Source: Ancylostoma caninum (lineage: Eukaryota; Nematoda; Chromadorea; Rhabditida; Ancylostomatidae). Taken from it: DNA of 64,000 nucleotides. The stretch is taken from contig JBAJFG010000307.1 of NCBI GenBank assembly GCA_037903475.1, positions 310,001 to 374,000 on the forward strand, given 5' to 3'. Shown here piece by piece: positions 36,601 to 45,500 of this stretch. Position 1 is the first letter of the stretch, and each line of letters begins with the position of its first letter. A program made the translations under genes and the position numbers. The notes beneath the pieces were generated by a model. It worked only from the letters and a program-made list of their open reading frames with translations. It searched no databases and was not told the origin of the DNA.

Positions 36601-39600
36601 TCTTTCATTTCTGTGTGATAGCCGCAGAGTATCGGCACAAAGCTAGTAAAATAGTTGTATTTGGAAAAAGCTGGTAAAATAGTTGTTTTGAATTCCTAGT
36701 AAAATAGTTGCAAAATGAAAAGCTGGTCGGCAACCATTTTTCCAGGCTGGTGATGACGTCATACTGGTTTGCAAGCTGTTTTTAGCAAAAGCTTGCAAAC
36801 TACTTTCATTGAGCTTGTTTGCGAGTTGTTTTTGAGAAATCCTTGTTTGCAATTTGCTCCAGGGGTTCTGAGCTAGCATAAATTACCCTGTACTGTAAAA
36901 TGCCATTTATAGCCCCCAGTACCGTGGCGACCTACTTATTTCTAAAGCTGCAAGTGTACTCCTTGAGGAGCTTGGCACCTAGCATCGCCGTCCCCGTGGC
37001 GAATTCCTTTTAATACGTATCAATTGTGGGTGGTCGGACTCCAATGCACTGTAAGTGTAGCTTTTGCGGAGGATTTTCCAGTTAAAGTCCAGTCAACGCG
37101 GTATGTACATCCCCAATGAAAAAAAAACGCGCGGCTGTCTGCAAAGCGTGCGTCTTACCTGCGTCAAAGTTGCGACTGGACTTATCATTCATTGTACTGA
37201 AGCACGCCCTTAGACGGTACATAAGGTATGAATCTAGTAGAATACCATTAGGGCTGTGGCATACTACACAGCGACGCTGTCGCAGCGACCGCTCACCACC
37301 ACAAGCCTTTCATTATTGCTCCTATGCCAGCACGGTCTTCCACGCAAACTGTGTGATAAGATATGAGAACTTGTAACATTTTGTTCTCATCATTTCCATT
37401 CATTTTCTTCACAGCGACGGTGTCGCTGTGAAGTATGCCATGGGCCTTAATCTGTAGCTATCACTGACATGTTGATCATGATAAGCTTGCAAAAGATAAT
37501 GATGTAGAGGGGGAGGAAGCGGAAGCCTGGCGAAGAACCCAGTGGATTGACTGTACATGCCTTCCCCTCTGGTGGCACTTTTACTGGACCAGAAACAACC
37601 AGAAACATTAATTTTGAATTGTCCATTAAATCAGTCGGAGCAGACGTGCTTCAACGTTAATTTCAATTCTCATTCTGCTACATACCTGCGCAACCTACTT
37701 GGTCCTTTTTGTAGACGGATCGTCTGCTGTTGAGAGTCGGCGATTTCCTCGTCCGACAAGCTGTGAGAGCGGAAAACAAGTCAGCTGTTGCTGTATGTTG
37801 ATCGCTAGTAATCATTTGAGTGATTATAGAGTAAATGTGAAGAGATTTCCAGGAACAATTCATCATCTCTGTCAGAGTTAAACAACCTTCCGTGGATCTT
37901 ACTGTACGTGCCTCATCTAACAATTGATAATTTTAGTTTCATTTCATAACAAATAAAACTCGTTTTGTTCAGAAAGGCGGTGGAGTCGTACTAACAAACA
38001 AAACTGATGAGGAAATTGAAGTGAGATTGCTTACAAGTGGATTAGCGCGGGGAATTGTGATGGGTTATCTGTTTAAGGCTGAGAGAAAGCGAGCTGAGCA
38101 AGAAATGAGACACATATTCATAAAATATAGCAGAAGGGCGAAATTGTACTATGTTCGGTTGTACGGCTTCAAGCTGGTGTCTGGCAAGTGTCTTTTTATG
38201 CATTCGAGAGAAAATCATCAATGATTGAAACACATAGAACATTCAAATAAAATGAATCGGACATTTTCCATAATTTTGGCTGCCTCCTCATATGGTCTTA
38301 GACCTCATTTTCTCTCGCCCTTCAGTGAAAGTTTTTAAAAATGTGCCAAATCACTGTGCATATATTGGTAAACATTTCCAGGTCTCATTGAGTATCACAA
38401 ACGTCACAAAATTCCAATAGATGAAGAGAATACCATTATTAAAAGAGCAATTAAGAAGGCCGATTGGCAGTTGAATCATGAACAGATCATTAAGTGGGTC
38501 AGGGGGCTAACATCAGCAACGAGCGTAGAGCGTAAAACCTCTTTTTTAAGAACGAAACGGTTGGGTTCTGGTGCGTTTGGTGATGTTTACAAAGGAATTC
38601 TACGTAGTGGTCTTATTGACAAAAAGGAAGTGGCTATCAAAACCATCAATGGTTCAATCTCTGCAGAAGAGAACGAGAAGCTCTTTCAGGTTAGTTGCTA
38701 ATGCACTATTTTTTCAACTTTATTTAATTGACTTTTACCACAATTTCAAGTAAATTTAGGAAGCGATGCTCATGAAGACACTTGTCCACCCTAACGTCAT
38801 TTTACTCATAGGTGTAGCTTCGAACGAAGAACCTGTTATGATTGTTATGGAACTCGCCCCAGGTGCTTTCATACTTCCACTGCTTTATCCAATCTTCCAA
38901 GGAATAAACCTTAGGTGGTGCTGTACTCGACGCCGTCCAAGCAAAACCTGGTCCATCAACTTATATAAGAATAAAATACTGTCTGGACGCCGCACAAGGC
39001 TTAACTTACCTTTCCGGAAAGGGGGTATGTTTCGTAGTGTTTGCTTGGCGTATAATAAGCTCCGAATATTGTGCTATTGCAAGCAACTAAAAGAGACTAC
39101 ACTGGCCCTGATCCGCTCACTTACACCAGAGAGTCTGGATGCATTATTGAGATTACCAACAGTAAGCTTTAGCCCGGATCAATTATAGGTAAATTTGTGT
39201 GGTGTTCACACGTTTATCCAGGGTAACTTCAATGAATGTCCCTGAATCGAATGTTGTTGTTGTTGTGGGATCAATAGATGTAGATGAGCAGGCAATCAGG
39301 GTGGCAGGCCGTAGATGGCGTGCCGCGTTCGAGCTGGTCTGAGCCTTTGAACTCTCATATTTATGCTTACAGTTAGGGTGTAGTGTGGAATTATCAGTAA
39401 AATCGTTGTAGATCATACATAGAGACATCGCAGCTCGGAATACTCTTATTGGCAAGAACAACACCGCAAAAATCTCTGATTTCGGTCTTAGTTGCCTTGG
39501 AGCGCAGAAGAAGGAGAAAACACTGAAAAAAGTAGGTGCTGTATTCTGCCATCGCTTTTGTATGCAGCGATAATTTACCTCTCAGGTACCAGTGCGATAT

Positions 39601-40065
39601 CTTGCCCCAGAAACGCTGCAAACTAGGAGCTACACAACAAAAACGGATGTGTGGACTTTCGGGATTTACATGTGGGAGGTGTGCAGTACTTCCTTGTTTT
39701 CAATAAAGAAGACATTTCGAGACATACATCTGAATGATACAGGTATTCCACGATGGTATGACGCCATACGACGAATTCCCGAACACAGCAGCAATCAGGA
39801 AATTCGTGCTCGCTGGAAATAGGCTAAACAACGAATCGGATCGATACCCTGAATATCTCTGGACCTTAACTCAAGTGCTCACTCCTATACTATTATGACT
39901 TCTTCTAAAACATAAAAATCGCCATAGTCTTCAAAAAATCAAATTTAGGAATGTTGGAAACAAAATGGAGCAGATCGGCCCACCTTTGAAGCTATTGCTG
40001 CTACCATAGACTCACAAATGGAAGACTATAATGAGTCCAGAGGACCATTTTGGAAGTTTTGGTAG
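30673..40065 (+). CDS. Non-receptor tyrosine kinase with SH2 domain (nematode Fer/Fps-like class), core exons
   Basis: Exons: 30673-30852, 37715-37792, 37853-37903, 37973-38183, 38382-38689, 38760-38862, 38915-39024, 39412-39531, 39586-39678, 39743-39874, 39949-40065 (stop TAG). All phases join, giving 500 residues plus 62 if the 17796-18548 exons belong. The SH2 domain starts [10 protein letters not shown], has the phosphotyrosine-binding [10 protein letters not shown], then QFIISV, and ends [12 protein letters not shown]. Kinase motifs are glycine loop [39 protein letters not shown] and RPTF, so catalytic residues are present. It would phosphorylate tyrosines in the cytoplasm after SH2 docking. 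About 50 extra residues split the SH2 domain in exon 37973. The intron after 38183 appears to use a GC donor (GCAAGT), and the 30852 donor GTCTGA is weak. Intron 1 of this core is 6.9 kb of repeats. SH2-kinase identity is firm; the subfamily is a guess. Confidence 0.85.
31480..31625 (+). repeat. Dispersed repeat family B, copy 2
   Basis: GCGGCCGCGCGCTCTTTCAT, then TGAAGATGTGCATGCCGCGTT and GCAAATGAATGCGTG, match 36371-36450 in the same order and orientation. It is followed directly by the inverted repeat at 31613-31713. Confidence 0.65.
31613..31713. repeat. Perfect 20-bp inverted repeat, 101-bp span
   Basis: ATCGGAGTCCGATCCGGTC at 31613 is inverted at 31695-31713. The interior includes further palindromes such as CGATACGTATCG. 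Part of it (ATACGTAT...GGTCGGACTCC) recurs at 37016-37048, next to another family B copy. Confidence 0.7.
32010..32930 (+). mobile_element. TIR DNA element family C, copy 1 (921 bp), containing a tRNA-like segment
   Basis: Ends CTCAGACAATTTCGGGGGCA and its inverse (32900-32930). The interior is GC-rich with GCCCGC/GCGGGC motifs and no intact transposase. It matches the neighbouring copy at 32999-33908 in the opposite orientation. Confidence 0.85.
32393..32470 (+). other. tRNA-like segment (pol III box A and box B) inside element copy 1
   Basis: TGGCCTAGTGGA at 32397-32408 matches box A and GGTTCGAATCC at 32452-32462 is an exact box B. Their 55-bp spacing fits a class II (long variable arm) tRNA. 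The T-stem and anticodon stem do not pair well, so I do not call a functional tRNA. Its flanks continue seamlessly in the second element copy. Confidence 0.6.
32999..33908 (-). mobile_element. TIR DNA element family C, copy 2 (910 bp), inverted relative to copy 1
   Basis: Starts CTCAGACAATTTCGGGGGCA and ends with its near-inverse (GATTTGCCTACGAAATTGTC). Contains the tRNA-like segment on the minus strand (box B 33458-33468, box A 33512-33523). Only 68 bp separate the two copies, forming a large palindrome. Confidence 0.85.
34056..34510 (+). repeat. 59-bp minisatellite, about 7.5 copies
   Basis: Unit includes CACACCGTTGGACCCGACTC and CACACTTTTGGACGCCGGCG, with about 59 bp between equivalent points and 0-4 differences per unit. 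Because 59 is not a multiple of three, the peptide frame rotates each unit. The array is nevertheless open in all three forward frames. It lies in a kinase intron, so translation is unlikely. Confidence 0.9.
34681..35100. other. Intronic spacer, nothing recognised
   Basis: No repeat unit, open frame or splice pair that I can support. Confidence 0.4.
35100..35330. repeat. Imperfect direct repeats with core AAATAGTTGCAAAATGAAAA
   Basis: Three to four degenerate units (about 35155, 35211, 35268) share AAATAGTTG and GAAAAGCT. Related units lie at 36640-36725. Confidence 0.6.
36255..36490 (+). repeat. Dispersed repeat family B, copy 3 (most complete)
   Basis: Spans TTATACTGGGTGCGTGCGAC, a central CACGGCGGCCGCGCGTTCTT, GATGTACATGCCGTGTTGAC and GCAAATGGATGCGTGCGACT. 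It corresponds to the reverse-oriented 29290-29540 copy along most of its length. Confidence 0.65.
36640..36890. repeat. Repeat rich in AAAATAGTTG and TTGCAAACT/AGCTTGCAAA motifs
   Basis: The first part repeats the motif of 35100-35330. The second part has inverted TTTGCAAGCTG and AGCTTGCAAAC and ends CTAGCATAAATTACCCTGTA. A similar end (AGCTAGTATAAATTACCCT) closes the family B copy at about 36479-36497. Confidence 0.5.
37014..37190 (-). repeat. Dispersed repeat family B, copy 4 (reverse orientation)
   Basis: On the minus strand GCCGCGCG, then GATGTACATACCGCGTTGAC and GGAAAATCCTCCGC, correspond to copies 1-3. The copy ends beside TAATACGTATC, shared with the inverted repeat near 31680. Confidence 0.6.
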
Positions 40066-40229
40066 TACTTCTCTAAGAAAAGATTTACTTATTGTCATTG
40101 CGAACGATGATTAACAGATAAAGTATACAAAGCAATGAAAATGAATGTTTCCCGAAAGGCTCAACGATAATGTCACACTCAAAAATGCCAAACCTTTCAC
40201 ATAGATGTTTGAAGCGGGTGCTATCAGTG

Positions 40230-40391
40230 GATTTGATGTTACTTTATTACTTGAAAGAGTCACCAATTATGCTCATCAAGAAGATATCTGGGTAATCCAA
40301 TGTTGAAGGAGACCTTTGGTCGCAAATGCCATTTTTGGCCTTCCTTTTTACGTTTTACGGGATTTAAAGTTTTACTTCCGCACATGCCTGA
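40230..40391 (+). repeat. Dispersed repeat family D, copy 1
   Basis: CCAATGTTGAAGGAGACCTT, then TTTTACGTTTTACGGGATTT and ACTTCCGCACATGCCTG, match 49290-49490 in order and orientation. A weaker related stretch is at 47700-47775. Confidence 0.65.
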
Positions 40392-40900
40392 TGGGGAACC
40401 ATGTTCCAGCCCAGCCCCTCTAATTTTTACGGGTCTCTTTAGCTATACGTGGCCTAGCGTTATCGTGGTGTATGTGAACAGGAGCTCGCCTCGGTCGTTT
40501 TTCTCGAGCAGCGTCAGCGAGTTTGCGGAGCTGATTGGCGTTACTGGTGGAAGTGTGTTCTTGCGGGAGCGGCTCGCAATATAGCATCCTTGCAAATCGC
40601 AGAAGCAGCAAGGTAGATACTTGTTGCGGTAGATGTACGATTTGGTGAGTCTTCTCCTCGTGGGAGCCACATGCCAAGATACGTGTTAGAATCGTAGAGG
40701 ACCCAACTCTCATCCTCAGTGATCAGGTGTTCCGGAAACTCCTTTCGGTGCGGGCGGAGCAGGAAAAACTGATTATGGTTCGGAGATGCTATTGTGGAAT
40801 TCATGAATAAAATTGAGGAAGGCAAGTTGGCTTTATCCATATATCTATTATATAGAAGTTCTGGGAGTGGTTCACAACACAGTGCAAAGATCATTGGTAC
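40392..40900 (-). pseudogene. Decayed mariner-type transposase fragment
   Basis: Minus-strand frames contain TEDESWVLYDSNTYLGMWLP (first catalytic D region) and, in another frame, VHIHHDNARPRIAKETRKN (second D). These are classic mariner motifs split by a frameshift. TIRs were not found. It lies just 3' of the kinase, in the interval between convergent genes. Confidence 0.75.
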
Positions 40901-41739
40901 CGATCAATAATCGCAGGTTCTTTAACTTTCAAAAAAATCGGCACTTTCTTACCACCTTAATACATGTGTATGTTAAGATAGCACATATTTAATAAAACCT
41001 CCTCATTTCATGTTAACTTTATTCCACTTATGGTTTTTTCTGCGTGACTTCTCGCCTATTCATTGCTTTTACTTTACTACTTCATGAATGCGGCATTTGG
41101 TGGTCAAACGATTCCGCCCACTGGCCCATCAAATCGCGCGACAGTCGCCATATGCACTTGTTTATTGTACAATAGAGTGATGTAATGGTTCCTGATACCA
41201 CAATAAATGGGATAGAACCTCGAAAAAATCCGAACAATGCCGACGAATTTTTCACAACATACAATTCCAATACTCATGCTCCTTTATGGGCCAATCCATA
41301 CTCGCTGCATAGGTTACGGGACGCAAACAGCAAGGACTAGTGGCAGTCAGCTGCCAGCCGTGAAGGGTCGTACTCGCTACGCTCTCCATGGCGCAGATTT
41401 TATGCGTACGTACTCAGCGAGACTAAATTGACTGTGTGATGTAATGGAAGCAATATGTACAGTGAGACTATCTCATGATTTTCTTTTGACATGAATTCAT
41501 TCCACTTTACGCGTGCGACGACGTACATGAGCGACAATGGAGAAGAGATACATCAGAACAACACTTGTGGAAACTTGGAATCAAGGAACAGCAAATAAGA
41601 GTATCCCCAGACTTCGCCAGTTCAAAATGAATAAAAGTGAACCGGAGATCTAAGAGATAAGGACCGTATCACTTCTCTCACGTCTGAAGTCTCCTCATTC
41701 ACTTTATTCATGTAGAGGGCTGAGCATACTTGCAACGAC

Positions 41740-42390
41740 GGCGATTTGGTCGCCACGCGATTTAACTTGCAAACATCATAAAAGCTGCCGTGGCGATTCC
41801 ACGCGCATTCATTTTCAAAAGAAATCCGCAGACGCACGGCTGATTTTAACAAAATCTCAGAAATGGTGGGTGACCAAATCACACTCCTTTTTGTGAGTCT
41901 CCAGCTATTTTCCTCAATTCTCGTGCAATCGCGTCGCTACGTCTAGACTTTGCGACGCGATTCCAAAACCAATCAGAAGGCATAATTCACGGCTGATTTT
42001 AACAAAATCTCAGAAATGGTGGGTGACCAAATCACACTCCTTTTTGTGAGTCTCCAGCTATTTTCCTCAATTCTCGTGCAATAATTCAAAAGTAGAAAGC
42101 TTTTTATACCAGCCTACAACAGCTAGGTACGGGAAACAAGTGCGAATGCAGCTTGAATAACGAAATTTTAGTGGGATTAGCATAACGAATGATTCAGTGC
42201 TGTCGCCATTCATTAAATGATGTATGCCGTAGCACGCGATCCAGTCGCCACGGTTTCTTCACTCGTGCAAAACCTAGCCGTGGCGACCAAATCGCTTCGC
42301 TTGAAGTGTGCCCAGGGCTCAGCGATCGCCGGCGGTCGTGACGATCGCGACGACAGCCGGCTATAGTAGCGATCGCCACGATTGTTAGCA
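41740..42390. mobile_element. Repeat composite with inverted GCGATTTGGTCGCCACG and a 153-bp direct duplication
   Basis: GCGATTTGGTCGCCACG at about 41747 is inverted at about 42281. Between them about 95 bp starting CACGGCTGATTTTAACAAAA at 41835 is repeated at 41988. Probably a rearranged MITE between the kinase and the GPCR. Confidence 0.55.
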
Positions 42391-42590
42391 AAGTCTAGGA
42401 ATACTCTAAGAGACCAGAGACATACCATTCAAGAAAGGAATGAAACAAAAGAAGACCAATGAATGCCAGCCCAGGGACGTTTATACCAGAATTTGAGCCG
42501 GCATCATTCTTAGACTCTAAATGTGGTCCTCTTACCATGTAATCGCGACTGAGATTATGTTGGAGCAAAGAGGTGAGATAAATTCAGTAT

Positions 42591-45500
42591 TTACAGAAAC
42601 ACATCTGTGGTCCGCTTCTGAGAGGTTAATTTTTTCATGAATGGATTACTAGACAGCTGTTTCCATATTGTTGGATTGCATCTGGAGTATATCAGAATCC
42701 GAATGGCCGATGACGTCATGTACAATACGCTAACTGTGTCTCCCATAGTTGTGTACAATGTCGAAGCATGGAATGAGTCGAATTCCCTGAAATTAACTCA
42801 ATGTAAGAGGACTACGTACAAAATTAACGACTACGTTCATCTCAATATAAACTAAGGAACTTAATAGTGAGCGCTTATTTATACATTTTTTTATCCTGTT
42901 GACACAATTCGTTTCAATCCACAAAACTAAATTTGTTCAAACCAATATCAAACTAATATGTCGCTATAGAATTTGATTCTTTGTAGATGAGAAGCACAGA
43001 TAACAAATGTGCATGATGAAGTCTTCTTTCCTAGATTTCGCAAAATTCACATGTAAAGCTTCCAAGTGAAAATAATAACTAGCTCCTCGATACATACGTT
43101 ACTAAAACATTTTGATTGAGTCCTGCACAATTGCCCAGTAACTTCGCGTGGTCGGAGAAATATGTTCAGTAAGATTACCACTGTGAGGATCTACATACTG
43201 GTAACTGTTAAGTCAAAATCTGGAACAATTCTGAAGTGAAAACACTTACTCGAATAAAATGGAGGCCTTTCCGAATTCGAGTAGAGTGAGCATGAGATGA
43301 AGTGAGTTTGAGACAAGATATGTAGATACGATCGCCATCTAAACTGGAATAAATAGTGAAAATAGGCAAAATGGGCAACACGCAACATGTTCAAGGTCAT
43401 TTCCAGGCGAATCAACACTTCTGCATCCAGTACTAGTTTTATAGGCTCAGACAAAGTGCCGTATGAGCGGGTCCCGGTAAAGCGGGTCGCAGCCATGTCG
43501 AAGCCCGCTTGGGGTGTGGGTCATCTTCTTCTTCTTCTTAGCGTTTTTCCCGTTTCGCAGCGGGGTCCGCTTTGCTGATCTTTTGACGCCAGAGTGCTCT
43601 GTCGTGTGCTTGGTCGGGATGGATCCCAGCCGTCTTGAGGTAACCGTGTACGGTGTCAAGCCATCGTTGCTTTGGTCGTCCTTTAGGGCCCCTTTCCTGG
43701 TACCTCTACGTCGAAGCCAATCCTACAGACTTTGTCGCCATCAGCGCGAAGAACGTGACCAAACCATCACAGACGCGCCTCACGGAGCTTGTCGGCTATC
43801 GCAGCTACCACAAATCGCTGTCGTATGTCCTGGTTGCATATGCGATCTAGCTGCCTAAAGCCACCCATCCACCGCAGCATCCTCATCTCAGTGACACTGA
43901 TTCGGCGTTCCATTTCCTTAGTGGCGGGCCAGCATTCGGCACCATACAGCGCGACAGGACGTACCACGGTACGGTAGATCTTCGTCTTGAGCCGGTCTGG
44001 TATGTCCTTGTCGCACAGCACACCAGTCAGCGAGCGCCACTTCAACCACGCAGCGGCGACGCGTGCGGTGATCTCATGGACGAGGCTGGCGTCTGATGAA
44101 ACCACTGAGCCGAGGTATTTGAACGTAGCGGCTCGCGGAAGATTCGTGCCATTAACTTTGATAGTGCCAGACTCGTGTTCGTCGGTGGTCAAATACTCGG
44201 TCTTCTTAACGTTGAGGCGGAGGCCAAACCGTGCCAGCTGGTCACTCCACGCTTGCGTCTGTCGTTCAAGTTCGCCCTTGTCTTCAGATGCAAGCATTAC
44301 GTCATCCGCGTACAGCAGCGTCCACGGCGCTGGTCTGTGAAGCTCCTTTGTGATGGCATCCATGACTACGATGAAAAGAAGCGGGGAAAGGGCCGAGCCT
44401 TGGTGTACGCCCACGGTTATGGGGAACTCCGTCGACGTACCCGCGGCCGCCTGCACTTTACTCCTGTGATCGGCGTAGAGAATCCGCACCCATTCGATCA
44501 GCTCTTCGGGAATGCCGTGAAGCCGCAGAGCATACCAAATGACTTCGTGGGGGACGCGGTCAAAGGCCTTCTCCAGATCTAGGAAAGCTAGGTGCAATGG
44601 TCTTTTCTTTTCACGATGCTTCTCAATCAGGAGACGGGCGGCGTGGATGGCATCGGTAGTGCCGCATCCGGATACAAAGCCGCATTGGTTGGGAGATAGC
44701 TGGACGATTTCGCGAATCCGGCGATCAATGATGCGTTCGAAGATCTTCATGGTATGCGACAACAGACGGATTGGTCGATAGTTCGCGCAGTCAGCGGGGC
44801 TACCCTTGCCCTTCCAGATTGGGATGGTAGTGCTTCGCTGCCAGTCCACGGGCACCTTCTTCTCCGCTATGACTAGATTAAAAAATTTCGTTAACCAATC
44901 AGCGGAGTTCCAGCACTGCGACTTCCACAATTCTGCTGCCATATCATCTGGACCAGTCGCTTTGCCTGGCTTCATTCGCTTCAGTGCATACATGGTCTCT
45001 TCGATGGTGATTGGCTGCACTGGTCCGGAGGTGGGCGGAACTTCTGGGACGGATGGATGGGCAAATTCTTCCGTCGAAACCTTCTCAAAGTAATCCTTCT
45101 TGTGATCCATCAGGAGGTGGCCTTGCTCGTCGTTGACGCCGTGAAACTTCTCGACGTCGTCTGCTTGGCGCTGACGCGATTTCGCGAGTCGGTAGATGAA
45201 GCGCTCACCGTCCCTCGAGTCTAACTTCTTACAGACTTCATCGTAATGAGCCGCCTTCGCTGCGGCTACAGCCTTCTTAGCAGCCCTTTTCGCTTCGCGG
45301 TAACTCCTCCAGTTGTCTGTCGTTTTATTGTCAAGGAAGGAGTGGTAGAGCCGCTTCTTTTCGCGAACTTTCGCCCTCACTTCCTCTGTCCAAAGCCAAG
45401 TCTTCCTGTCAATCTTCCGTCGATGAGGGTGTGGGTCATGATGAGGCAAAAGTGGGTGAGCAATGTGTCTGCGATTGGTTCATTCGAACCCTCGCCCCGC

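Noticed and set aside
39183..39464. Minus-strand 93-residue frame
   Set aside because: It is the reverse of a kinase intron and exon boundary and has low-complexity threonine/serine content.
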